64,000 nucleotides of DNA from Typhlomys cinereus (lineage: Eukaryota > Chordata > Mammalia > Rodentia > Platacanthomyidae), in NCBI GenBank assembly GCA_023101885.1, contig JALPQD010000137.1:1984001-2048000 (forward strand). The letters are read 5' to 3'. Within the stretch, counting starts at the first letter, position 1; the number at the start of each line of letters is the position of its first letter. This document shows, one piece after another, positions 37,283-47,787 of the stretch. Under the pieces are notes generated by a model. The model saw nothing but the letters and a program-made list of their open reading frames with translations. It was not told the DNA's origin and made no database searches. A program made the position numbers and the translations under genes.

Positions 37283-40200
37283 CTAAGAGCCACCTATTAG
37301 GGAGTACATACGGTGCTTAACTTTCTGGGATTGGGATACTTCACTTAATATAATTCTTTCTAATGACATCCATTTCCCAGCAAATTCCAGTAATTCATCA
37401 TCCATTGTATAGATGTACCACAGCTTCCTTATCCACTCGTCAACTGTTGGACATTTAGGTGGATTCCATGACTTTGCTATTGTAAACAGTGCTACTATGA
37501 ACATAGTCCTGCTTGTGCTATCGAGGTGAACCTCTGCTGCATGGGGGGGTTATTCCCAAAAGTGGAATAGCAGGGTCATATGGCATTTCAATCTTTAATT
37601 TCTTTAAGAATCTCCAGACGGCTCGCCAGAATGGCTGTATGAGCCTGCATTCCCACCAGCAATGTAGCAGAGTTCCCCTCTCTCCACATCCTCTCCAGCA
37701 CTTGTTGTTGTTTGTATTGTGGATTTTTGCCATCCTGGCCGGGATGAGATGATATCTCAGGGAGGTTTTGATTTGCATTTCCCTGATGGCTAAAGAAGTG
37801 GAGCATTTTTTCAGATATTTGTTAGACATTTTAATTCATCTCTGGTAAAATTTCTTTTAAGTTCCAGGGCCCATTTTTTAATTGGGCCATTGGTTTCCTT
37901 GGTGTTTAATTTTCTAAGTTCTTTGTGCACTCTGGACAGTAGAGCTCTATCAGATATGTGGTTAGTGAAGATTTTCTCCCATTCTGTGGGTTGCCTTTGA
38001 GCTCGTGTGACAATCTCTTTATCTGAACAGAAGCTCTTTAATTTCACAAGATCCCAACTGTTGAGAGTTGGTAGCAGTGACTGTGCCATTGAATGTCTGT
38101 TTAGGAAATGTTGGCCTAGCCCAATCAGCTCAAGGGAGTTCCCTATCCGTTCAGTTATGATTTTTATAGTCTCTAGCCTGATATCAAGGTCCTTGATCCA
38201 TTTGGAATTAAGTCTTGTACATGGTGACAAGTACGGGTCCAGCTTTAATCTTCTGCATGTGGAGATCCAGTTTTGCCAGCACCATTTGTTGAAGATGCTG
38301 TTCTTTTTCCATTGGATTCTTTGGGCCCCTTTGTCAAAGATCAAATGGCTGTATTTTTGTGGGCTTATATCTGGGTCCTCAACCCTTATCCATTGATCTG
38401 TGTGTCTATTTTGGAGCCAGTACCAGGCTGTTTTTATAACTATGGATTTGTAGTATAGACTAAGGTTCAGTATGGTAATACCTCCAGCAGTGTTTTGTTA
38501 CTCAGGATTGTCTTTGCTATCCTGGGTCTTTTGTGCCTCCATATGAATTTTGAGATTAATTGGTCAACTTCTTTAAAGAATTGCTTTGGGATTTTAATTG
38601 GTATAGCATTGAATTTGTATATTGCCTTTGGTAGGATGGTCATTTTTATGATGTTGATTCTGCCAATCCAGGAACATGGGAGGTCTTTCCACCTTCTGAT
38701 GTCTTCAGCAATTTCTTTCTTTAGGGTTTTAAAGTTTTCATTGTAAAGGTCTTTTACCTCCTTGGTTAGGTTTATACCAAGGTATTTCATTTTGTTAGGG
38801 GCTACAGTAAATGGGATTGTTTCTCTCAAGGCTTTTTCACTTCTTTCATTCTGGGCATATAGGAAGGCCTCTGATTTTTGGACATTTATTTTGTGTCCTG
38901 CCACCCTGCTGAACTTCTCAATTAGTTCCAGGAGCTTCCTGGAGGAGTTTTTGGGATCCCTCAGGTATAAGATCATGTCATCTGCAAATAGGGATAGCTT
39001 GACTTCTTCCTTGCCGATTTGAATCCCTTTTATGTCCCTTTCTTGTCTTATGGCTTCAGCTAACACTTCAAGTACAATATTGAATAGAAGTGGTGAGAGT
39101 GGACAGCCTTGTCTAGTTCCTGATCGAAGTGGGAATGCTTCCAATTGTTCCCCATTGAGCATAATCCTTGCTGTGGGCTTGTTGTATACAGCTTTTATTA
39201 TATTGATAAAGGTTCCTTCCATTCCTACTATCTCTAGAGTTTTGATCATAAAAGGCTGTTGGAGCTTGTCAAAGGCTTTTTCTGCGTCTATTGAGAGTAT
39301 CATGTGGTCTTGGACTTTGGACTGGTTTACATGATGAATTACATTTATTGATTTTCGTATATTGAACCAACCTTGCGTGCCAGGGATGAAGCCTACTTGG
39401 TCCCTGTGAATGATCTTTTTGATATGTTTTTGAATCCGATTTGCTAAGACTTTGTTGAGAATCTTTGCATCTGTGTTCATCAGGGAGATCGGCCTATAGT
39501 TTTCTTTTTTAAGTGCATCTTTATTAGGTTTTGGGATTAAGACAATATTAGCTTCATAGAAGGAATTTGGTAGTGTTCCTTCCTTTGCTATTTGATGGAA
39601 CAGTTTAAGGAGTATTGGTGTTATTAATTCCTTAAATGTCTGGTAGAATTCTGTGCTGAATCCATCTGGTCCAGGACATTTTTTGGTGGGAAGATTCGAG
39701 ATTACTTCCTCAATTTCCTTATATGTTATAGGGCCATTTAAGTAATTCACAACTTCCTGATCCAATTTAGGTAAGATGTATTTACTTAGAAATTCATCCA
39801 TCTCTTCTATGTTGTCAAACTTCACAGAGTATAAGTTTTTGAAATATGATGTTATAATTCTCTGGATTTCTTGGATATCAGTAGTGATTACTCCATGTTC
39901 ATTTCTAATTTTGTTAATTTGGGTTTTCTCTCTCTTGCTTTTGGTTAATTTAGCTAGGGGTGTATCTATCTTATTGATTTTTTCAAAGAACCAGCTTTTT
40001 GACTGGTTGATTTTTTTCTATCGTTTTCTTAGTCTTGGTTTCAGATATTTCTCCCCTTATTTTGCTAATTTCCTCTCTTCTAATACTTTTGGGATCAGAT
40101 TGCTCAAGTTTCTCTAAAGCCTTAAGCTGCATCATTAAGTTATTTATTTCTGATGTTTCCATTTTTTTGATGTAGGCATTAAGAGCTATGAACTTACCTC

Positions 40201-41086
40201 TTAGAACAGCTTTCATTGTGTCCCAGAGATTTTGGTAAGTTGTATTTTCATTATCATTCACTTTCAGGAAATCTTGAATTTCCTTTTTAATTTCTTCCTG
40301 AGTCCGGTTCTCATTCAGGATCACATTGTTAAGTTTCCAGGAGTTAGTGTATTTTCTCTTGTTTGTTGTGTTGTGGATGTCCAGCTTTAGGCCGTGGTGG
40401 TCTGATAGGGCACAGGTTAGAATTTCAACTTTTTTGTATATGTGTAGATTCGTTTTGTGGCCCAATATGTGATCTATTTTGGAAAAAGTTCCGTGTGCTG
40501 CTGAGAAAAATGTGTATTCTTTTGTGCGTGGGTGAAAAGTTCGATAGAGATCTGTAAGGTCCATTTCTTTCAGGGTTTGATTAAGTTCCAAAGTGTGTCT
40601 GTTAATCTTTTGACCTGTTGATCTATCCCATGTTGAGAGGGCGGTGTTGAAGTCCCCAAGAATTATCGTTTGGGGGTTGATTTCTTGCTTTAGATGCTGA
40701 AGGGTTTTCTTAATTAACGTGGAGGGGCCCATATTGGGTGCATAAATGTTCAGTATTGTGAAGTCTTCCTGGTGAATTGTACCTGTGACTAAAATGTAGT
40801 ATGTATCCGTGTCTCTTATGATTTTCTTTGGTTTGAAGTCCACTTTGTCTGATAGCATAATGGCTACCCCTGCCTGTTTCCTGGTTCCATTAGCTTATAA
40901 GATTTTGGACCAGCATTTCATTCTTAGGATGTGCCTATCTTTTGTGGTGAGATGAGTTTCCTGAAGGCAGCAGATTGTTGGATTGTGGTTTTTAATCCAA
41001 GTTTGTAATCTGTGTCTCTTAATTGGTGAGTTAATACCATTGACATTTAATGTTATAATGGAGAAATTATTTTTAATTCTGGACAT
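37283..41086 (-). pseudogene. L1 copy B ORF2 (endonuclease-reverse transcriptase), disrupted
   Basis: From the ATG at 41086 the APE-type endonuclease can be followed: LNVNGINSP, CLQETHL, then [15 protein letters not shown] and SDHHGLKL. The reverse transcriptase occupies a 452-codon open segment (39825-38467) with the FADD catalytic box ([11 protein letters not shown]). The C-terminal Cys-rich segment ([18 protein letters not shown]) lies near 37700. Breaks seen are a CAA-to-TAA stop at 40895, a frameshift in an A-run near 40015 (one extra base), a one-base loss in an A-run near 38500, further frame changes near 37830 and 37530, and an in-frame loss of about seven codons near 37410. ORF2p performs target-primed reverse transcription. 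This copy is dead as written, though some one-base breaks could be consensus errors. Confidence 0.93.
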
Positions 41087-41143
41087 TTTTTATGTTTAGT
41101 AGATTTTGTAAGCATGTTGTTTGATATTTATGTTTTGGTGGTA

Positions 41144-42432
41144 TTATACTTCCCTTCTGTCCTCCTGGATATCCTTGTTCTTTTCTTCAAGCTTGAGTAT
41201 CAGTTCTAGGATTTTTTGAAGGCCTGGTTTGGTAGACATGTATCCCTTCAAGTTGTCTTTGTGCTGGAAAACTTTTCTTTCTCCCTCAATCATGACAGAT
41301 AGTTTTGCCGGGTATATCAGTCTGGGTTGGCATTTTGCTCATTTAATACTTGAAGTATGTCTCTCCAAGCTCTTATTGCTTTTACTGTTTACATTGAGTA
41401 GTCATTTGTTATTCTAATAGGTTTACCTTTAAAAGTGAGTTGCTTTTTTTCTCTTGAAGCTCTCAGCACCTTTTCTTTGTCTTGAATGTGGAGTGTTTTG
41501 ACTATTATTTGCCGTGGCGATTTTCTATTTTGGTCGTATCTGTTTGGAGTGCGAAATGCCTCTTGTATTTGGATAGGCCTCTCATTCATTCTTTAATTGT
41601 GGGAAGTTTTCATTTATGATGAATTGAAATATTTCGTCAGTTGTGGTATTTTGGTATTTTGGGATTCTTGTTCTGGTATTCCATGAATGCGCATGTTAGG
41701 CTTCTTCAGGGTGTCCCATATCTCTTGAATGTTCCTCTCCAGTATCTTTTTGGCTTTAACATCTCTTCCTTGGCTGGTTAATTCCCCTGGACTCCAATGT
41801 CGCATGTGTTCGGCTTTTCATTTGGTCGTATCTATTGGAGTGCAAAATGCCTCTTGATGTAGGCCTCTCATTCTTTTTGGGAAGTTTCATTATGATGAAT
41901 TGAAATTTTTGTCGGGTGTATTTGGATTCTTTTTGGTATTCCATAGCGCTGTTAGGCTCTTCAGGTGTCCCATCTCTGAAGTTCTCTCAGTTCTTTTTGG
42001 CTTTAACGTCTTTTCTTGGCTGGTATCTCCACTAGATCTGAACTCTATTTCTGCTTTTGTTCGCTGAAACCTCTTGATTTGGGTTGAAGATAACTTGTCT
42101 TTTAGTTCAATTTAAAACTCGCCTGAAACTGTTTAATTGCTCCATACCTATTTTGTTTCTTGAACTGTTTTTCTCAACTCCTCCAAGTGCCTGTTGTGTT
42201 CCTGTTCAAAGTGGTTGATACGGTTGTTTAACTCTTCTTGGATTTCCTCTTTCATAGTATTAATCATGGTAAGGATCATACTCTGAAAGTCGTTATGTTG
42301 GGTCTGGCTTCCATGGCTATTTTCTGTGGATTTGTTCTGGTCGGAATCCCTCATTATGGGATTGATTCTTTCGGCAGGAGATTGGTCTTCTTGGGTTTTG
42401 TTTCTCATGGATCTGCACTTTGACTTGTACAT
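41144..42432 (-). pseudogene. L1 copy B ORF1 remnant (RNA-binding ORF1p)
   Basis: The start codon at 42432 opens a 94-codon frame with the basic N-terminus and the beginning of a coiled coil (ending EELRKTVQETK). After that the frame breaks repeatedly. Pieces of the RRM/C-terminal region appear at 41589-41389 (containing QEAFRTPNRYDQNR and VLRASREK), which match the ORF1p C-terminal half. The natural end is the TAA at 41144-41146, by comparison with the copy at 6137-7196. Between about 41530 and 42035 a segment is duplicated in tandem. Its upstream copy is full of small deletions and a coiled-coil stretch is missing. ORF1p normally trimerises and coats L1 RNA; this copy cannot encode it. Confidence 0.85.
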
Positions 42433-43337
42433 TGTTGTTTTGTTTTCTAGGACCTTTCAGTTTCTGTGTTTTTCACTGAGTCCACGTAGTTAGTATTGTT
42501 ACGCTTGCCAGTTATTACTAGTGCTTACCTTGGATTGGGTATGTTTGTGTATTGTTATTATTATATCCTAGATGAGGCTACTAGGCTGTTAGTACGTCAG
42601 TTAAGTCAGGTTATGTTACCAGGGGGTGAATATTAGCTTGGTAGTGCACTTTTACGATTTAGTTTCTTGGTGAAATGTGGGGGTGAGTGGTGTACTCCCT
42701 GGAGTTGTATGTTGTGGGGTGGCTGTATGAGAAAGTTGATCTACAGCATTGATACTTTAAAGGATCAGTAAGGTGAAAAGAAAAAGTTTACTTATCTTTG
42801 GGCTGGATGAGAAGAAACTCGCCCACGTGATATAATGATTGTAGTGGAGTCCAGATGTATGGCCTGTGCTCCCTTTGTTTCTTAGAATTTTGCTTGAGTT
42901 TCCTTTGGGCTCTATTGAATTCTGAGTAGCAGTGTGTCTTCCGTGGACCACGTGCGTAGGTCCCCGGTGAGCCAGAGAGGCAGAGGTTCTGATGTTGATG
43001 GCAGAATTCTTCACCTGCGACCTGGGAAGGTAGGCGCGGAGAGGGGCGGGGCCCCGGGGGCAAAGCCGGCGGCTGTGCAGCGTGGTGCTGCTGGCTGGGC
43101 GGCTCCCGGGTGGGGGGCGAGGCTGGGCTGGGCTCTTTCGCTCCCTGGCTCAATGGCAGAATTCTTCACCTGGGATCCAGGGGGGTGGCTAGGCGCACCC
43201 AGGGGGTGGCTAGGCGCACAGGGGGCAGGATACGAGGGGCTTGGGTGCAGGGCGGGGCCCAGGATAAGCCGCAGTCGGCCTAGGTGCTCCCGCCGCCGGG
43301 ACGCGTGGGGCTCCGGGTTGGTTGGGGGCTGGGCTGT

Positions 43338-43377
<40 letters not shown>

Positions 43378-43480
43378 ACTCACCTTGGGCGGGGGCGGGG
43401 CGGCGCGGAGGGGGCTGGGGTCGGTCCGGGCGGGGGGGGGGGGCCGCAGGCCAAGCCGCAGTCGGCCTGGGTGCTCGCCC
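42433..43480 (-). promoter_or_regulatory. L1 copy B 5' UTR / promoter, CpG-rich with tandem monomer-like blocks
   Basis: The distal part (about 43010-43480) is strongly GC- and CpG-rich, unlike the rest of the window, and has repeated blocks. The box ATGGCAGAATTCTTCACCTG occurs at about 43003 and again near 43153. A block reading AAGCCGCAGTCGGCCT followed by GGTGCTC occurs near 43268 and 43453. GTGGCTAGGCGCAC is also duplicated (near 43185 and 43207). A CT dinucleotide run occupies about 43339-43373. This layout resembles the tandem promoter monomers of mouse L1 5' UTRs. The ORF1-proximal part (42433-42950) is AT-richer and non-repetitive. Promoter function is inferred from position and family knowledge. 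Confidence 0.75.
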
Positions 43481-43626
43481 TAATTAATTCTTACTGAAGG
43501 GCAAAGAAGCCTAATAATACTACAGAGAAGATCTGAGATTCCTCCTGAGTTCCATCAAATGAATGGGTTATGTGATCAAACTGGGAAAATGATAAGGGGA
43601 AACAAACGAGACAAGAACTTGGCCTT

Positions 43627-44404
43627 AGATAATAAGTAACCATTTTGCAAATGGGTAATTGACCCCTCCCTCACTGTGGTTTCCTACTTTTATTACATCT
43701 ACCTTTGAATATACTCTTATAACAAGACTCTAGTTTAACAGCTTTGTATCTCTGGCCAGGGGGTGACATCCAATACCCATCAGGATGGAGTGAAGGACAT
43801 TGCAGGAGCAGCAAAACTGCAAAAGAAAATCAACAAACCATAATCCAGAACTTCAGAGACTCTATATCAACCACCTAGAACTAGGCCAGACTAATCTCTC
43901 CCCATCCTGAAGCTCAGGAAAATTTGCGGAAGAGGGGGCGGTAAGATTGTAAGAGCACAAGGAGAGGAGCAATGATATGCAAGATACTCCACACAAGTTA
44001 GGGCCGAAGCAATCATTATTGGACTTTGCATGCCCTGCGCAATGTCCAACACACTATTGACTCCACAAAGTCTAGCATTTGCTAAAAGCACCAAGATCCT
44101 TGGAGGCAAAGGATTGACAGCCAAAATAGTGTTCCTATGCTTAAGGGGAACACAGGAAAGGGTTCAGGGAAATGCCGCTGGGTCCTTGCGCCTCATCGGA
44201 GAGGAGGACCCAGAGGAGACTTTGGCATGCACATTAAAGGATTCTCTGGGGATTGGGGGAGGGGAGGCACTGAGGGGTGGGGAGGGAGGAGTGAGGGGAG
44301 GGTGAGCAGAGGGATTGGGGGGAGGAGGAGGGAGAGAGGGAACCCGTATACCTATTAAGCTTGTATGAGCGGAGATAATAAAAAATGTTTTTTTTTAAAA
44401 AAAA
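43627..44404 (+). mobile_element. 5'-truncated L1 3' end (L1 copy C), plus strand
   Basis: About 780 bp of L1 3' UTR, closely matching 11500-12250. It ends in the G-rich tract, the GTATGAGCGGAGATAATAAA-type end block, a run of nine T and an A-tail. The TSD aacttggcctt lies at 43616-43626 and 44405-44415. It lies about 130 bp beyond the 5' end of L1 copy B and in the opposite orientation. The T9 run before the A-tail is not seen in the other copies. Confidence 0.92.
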
Positions 44405-44415
44405 AACTTGGCCTT

Positions 44416-45965
44416 GAGAGGGAAATGTGGCATGTGATATTCTAGTTGTAATGGCAAATGGTTGGGGAGCATGGGGTTGCTGAAGAAGGGGATTGGAATA
44501 GTCATCACTATATGGAACTTGAGTAACAGAGATATGTCCCAGAAATATAGAGGACAGAGGGCAATAAAAGGAGCATATGAGAAGGTTAAGACAAAGTTAT
44601 TTGGTTCAGAGAAACATTGATTCTAAGTTTCAGGTTTTTTTCCTATATATGAGCCAGGAGTTGTCTTCCTTCCCTTTTCCAGGCAATCGGGTACATAAAT
44701 TGCCTCTGTAGTCATAATTAGGTGTTTGTACTCTGAGAATCTTTCCTTGGCCCTGGGAAGTGTCTTCCAAGTGTTACACTCCCAGCAAGCTATATTCTTT
44801 CCTGTATCCTATCACCATCTTCCAGTCTCTCTTTTCTTGATCCCAATCTTTGTTCCCAGGTTCCTTGTCTATGGTTCCTGAACCTATGATGTAATGAGCT
44901 CTAAATTTATACTCAAGTTTCCCACTTCTGGATTTTTATCCTCACAAACCGACTTCCCAGGTCTCTTGTATTCCATTTCCTCATTGCCCCATCTAACTTC
45001 TTTAGGCTCTACAGATACTTGGGACCCACAAGTGTCATATGGACCCTTTCAATATCTTCCCATTACTTTTTTGCCCAATTTTATCTTTTGATTCTTTCTA
45101 ATCCATATTCTCCTTTTGCCAGAAGGGATTCTGACATATGATGCTATGCTCAAATACACCCAAAAGTAAAATAAGAGCCACACCTAATCCACTAGTACTT
45201 TCTCTCTCCTTCCATTAGTCCATTTCCCTTCACCCTTTGGACAGTCCAAAGGAGTTAGCACCTGAAGCACCTGTCTTCCCGGCATCCTATAATGATTGAA
45301 TCAAACTAAATGAAAGCTGATGCTGGTTCACATTTCTCTTTGTCAGTGACATGATTCTGGGAAACCATGTCACTTTCTTTTTCACATAAAAAGAAGGACC
45401 TGTCAGTTTCGTGAAGTGACATAGGTAACAAGCTTATCCAGATGTCTGACACAGGACTCACTGTGAAAATTGCTAAGATAAAATATCTCAGCAATTAAAA
45501 CACACACATTCAAGCTATGCTACTGCATATATTCCCAGGATTAGGTTGCATGGAAACTGTTTAATGAGCCAAACCAAAGGTAAATGATTGAGATGTGAAC
45601 TAGCAAAATTTTCTCTAAGGGCTAGAAAGTAAGTACTCTATACATTTCTAGCAATATAATCTCTGTCCCAACTATGACATGCTGCCTTTAAAGAAGATAA
45701 ACAGCAACTGGAGACAGTAAACAAACAACAGTGGCTATGTCCCAATAAGCTTGACAAAAGCAGGTAACAGGCCAGCAGGTTCTAGTTTACTGCTGTTTGA
45801 TGAGCTATATGTGTTTCATTTTGCAATCCAGTCACATCCTGGTAAGCCACTGTTTTATCAGACAATGTAGCACTCTATGAGGGTTAGTTGTTCAATCATT
45901 TTGATTGTGTAGCTGCTGGGGAGTTTACTGCCAATTTCCAGTATATCATTAACCAAGAAAAAGAA
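44416..45965. other. Unassigned non-coding DNA between L1 copy C and the GON7 retrocopy
   Basis: Pyrimidine-leaning around 44640-45250. No gene or repeat recognised. Confidence 0.5.
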
Positions 45966-46019
45966 CAAAATTCAAAATTTTTTTTAACTGTAGGAATATA
46001 TAAATTTTATTTGTCTCGC

Positions 46020-46195
46020 TTTATTACTTTCAAACAGTGTTTCACATATCCTAGGCTAGGCTGGCCTTGAATTTGTTGAGTAGATGACATTGAACTTCTG
46101 ATCTTCTTGCCTCTATTACAGGAATGAACCATCAATCTGTTTTATGGGATGCTGGGATTGAACCCAGGGCTTCAAATATGCTAAGTTTTACACAC
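46020..46195 (-). mobile_element. Inverted B1-like and ID-like SINE pieces
   Basis: 46020-46130 resembles an inverted B1 (CTAGGCTAGGCTGGCCTTGA, then CTCTATTACAGGAATGAACC). 46140-46190 resembles an inverted ID head (GCTGGGATTGAACCCAGGGC). In the minus direction the ID part comes first, the opposite order to the 28.1 kb dimer. Both lie within the presumed 3' UTR of the GON7 retrocopy. Confidence 0.6.
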
Positions 46196-46265
46196 ATGAA
46201 ACTGTATTACAAAAACATTCCACCTGGTTCTAGTAAGGTATTAGATAAATCAGATTAACCACACA

Positions 46266-46438
46266 GGGCTGGAAAGATAGTTCAATAAGTAAAGAACCTA
46301 CTTGTAAAAGTGGCAACCTAAATTTGATCTCAGAAAGTCCACATGGTGGAAGGAAGAAACAAAGTTTTTCTCTGATCTCCAATCACGTGCATGGCATGCT
46401 TGCATGAACACTGTCTCTCATTCAAGTAACTTAAAAAT
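46266..46438 (+). mobile_element. B2-related SINE, plus strand, within the GON7 retrocopy 3' UTR
   Basis: GGGCTGGAAAGATAGTTCAA head; TTTGATCTCAG at the B-box position; CCACATGGTGGAAGGA body. It is antisense to the retrocopy. It may have been carried in the parental 3' UTR or inserted afterwards. Confidence 0.65.
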
Positions 46439-46744
46439 CCACAATCATTGAGAAGGCTCATCTGTAGATGTCTGTAGAACAGGTATACATGTGAACTCAA
46501 GGTTTCCTTGGGTCTCTCCAGTTTTTCCTGTTTTTCTTCTACATAAATGAAAAGTTCATATTATTCTGAATTATTCAATATTGTGAATTATTCCACCTTA
46601 TTTCAGGATAAGGAAACATTCCATTCTCAAACAAGGAAGTTTTCTCTGTGACAAACTTGTTCCAGTGGAAGAAAATTAATGTTTTCCCAAATGAGAGCAG
46701 GATCTTCCCCGTGTCAGCATGTGATGATAAGGTTGTAAAGCGCA

Positions 46745-46850
46745 TTTTTTTTTTTGAAAGACAAGGTCTTGACATGTAACCTAGGCTAGCCTCTAACCTA
46801 CAATCCTCCTGCCTCAAATAGCTGGGATTACGGAAATATACCACCTTACT
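46745..46850 (-). mobile_element. B1 SINE, minus strand, in the GON7 retrocopy
   Basis: The plus strand has a T-run then GAAAGACAAGGTCTTGACAT, CTAGGCTAGCCTC and AATAGCTGGGATTACGG, an inverted B1. It begins about 40 bp past the GON7 stop codon in the sense direction. Confidence 0.7.
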
Positions 46851-46889
46851 CAATTCGGTAGCAGTCTTAATTTCATTAAACAACTTTTG

Positions 46890-46970
46890 TTAAGATGGTG
46901 GTTTGAGGCGTTTTGCAGATGGTTCATCTGAGTTAGTTCTGTTATCAATGTTATTTTCATCTTCTGCATC

Positions 46971-47001
<31 letters not shown>

Positions 47002-47023
47002 CCGTCCGACGCGTCGTCCGGAT

Positions 47024-47057
<34 letters not shown>

Positions 47058-47222
47058 GTCCCGCTGGGCCTCGGGCGCGAAGACCTCGACCACCAGCTCC
47101 CGCATCTGCGCCACGCCCGACAGCAGGTTCTGGAGCAGGTCCGCGTCCCCCGACGACTCGCGGGACACCTGCAGGCGCCGCGACACCCCGTCTGGTCCTA
47201 CGTACTCGCCCGAGAGCTCCAT
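46890..47222 (-). CDS. Gon7: GON7-like open reading frame in the retrocopy (110 codons)
   Basis: An uninterrupted 110-codon frame with the features of GON7. The N-terminus starts MELSGEYVG, the middle reads LLSGVAQM, and the C-terminal tail reads [12 protein letters not shown] then SAKRLKPPS. The start was chosen because MEL is the family N-terminus and the ATG follows the GC-rich 5' UTR; a longer in-frame extension begins at 47303 but would be UTR and flank. A run of ten alanines and a run of about nine aspartates lie between the conserved N-terminal half and the tail. These are trinucleotide expansions (GCG and GAT codons) and make the protein somewhat longer than the roughly 100-residue human form. 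CpG-rich throughout. No promoter of its own is evident, so expression is unknown. It could be a young pseudogene or an expressed retrogene. Confidence 0.7.
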
Positions 47223-47439
47223 GGCGACCGCTCCGCCTTGAGTGCGCGCCACAGGGAAAGCGTTACCCGGAAGCGGAAACCGGCCCGCGGACCCAAAATT
47301 CAAATTTTGAATATGATTTGTACTGAATGTGTATCACTTTTGCACCATTGTAAAGTCCAAGGTTTATAGTCAAAACCATTATAAGTCAGGGACCATCTAG
47401 ACATAGTCCAGTCATACCATACTGACTACTGATTATTTA

Positions 47440-47608
47440 CTATTATGGTTTAAATGTGAAATGTCCTGCATGAATTCATGTATGTTAGTGTTTTTATCCA
47501 CAGATGGTGGGTCTAACTTGGGAGGTCATGGAAATTTCAGAAAGTTGAACTTGGCTGGAAAAATTGGTTGCAGGACTCTCTGTCTCTGTCTCTCTCTCTC
47601 TCTCTCTA

Positions 47609-47660
<52 letters not shown>

Positions 47661-47699
47661 TCTCTCTGTCTCTCTCTGTCTCTGTCTCTCTCTCTCCTA

Positions 47700-47787
<88 letters not shown>

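Larger units (their letters stand above)
36209..43480 (-). mobile_element. Full-length LINE-1 (L1 copy B), minus strand, with 3' transduction
   Basis: A non-LTR retrotransposon of about 7.3 kb. A 12-bp TSD (taattaattctt) lies at 36197-36208 and 43481-43492. On the minus strand the order is a CpG-rich 5' UTR with repeated monomer-like blocks (43480-42433), ORF1 (42432-41144), a short spacer, ORF2 (41086-37283), and a 3' UTR with a polypurine (G-rich) tract near 36300-36380. The L1 A-tail (36245-36253) is followed by 29 nt of non-L1 sequence and a second A-tail (36209-36215). ORF2 stays open over long stretches, but at least one nonsense and several single-base frameshifts break it. The insertion is fairly young. 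Confidence 0.95.
45978..47293 (-). pseudogene. Gon7: GON7 processed retrocopy, full length mRNA copy
   Basis: This is an intronless copy of the mRNA for GON7, the small disordered subunit of the EKC/KEOPS complex that supports tRNA t6A modification. An 11-bp direct repeat (caaaattcaaa) flanks it at 45966-45976 and 47294-47304. On the minus strand the copy starts exactly where GC-rich 5' UTR meets AT-rich flank. It ends in a short A-tail (45978-45985) with an AATAAA signal at 46006-46011, about 20 nt upstream. These are marks of L1-mediated retroposition. The presumed 3' UTR now holds B1, ID-like and B2-like SINE sequence, present in the parent or inserted later. The TSD is short, so the 3' boundary is less certain than the coding part. 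Confidence 0.78.

Noticed and set aside
38467..39825. 452-codon reverse transcriptase considered as a retroviral or novel RT gene
   Set aside because: The endonuclease upstream, Cys-rich tail, A-tail, TSDs and lack of LTRs identify it as L1 ORF2.
42934..43497. 187-codon open frame, GC-rich, and a 122-codon frame on the other strand
   Set aside because: Lies in the CpG-rich 5' UTR of L1 copy B and includes a CT run coding Leu/Ser repeats. A stop-poor GC-rich region explains it.
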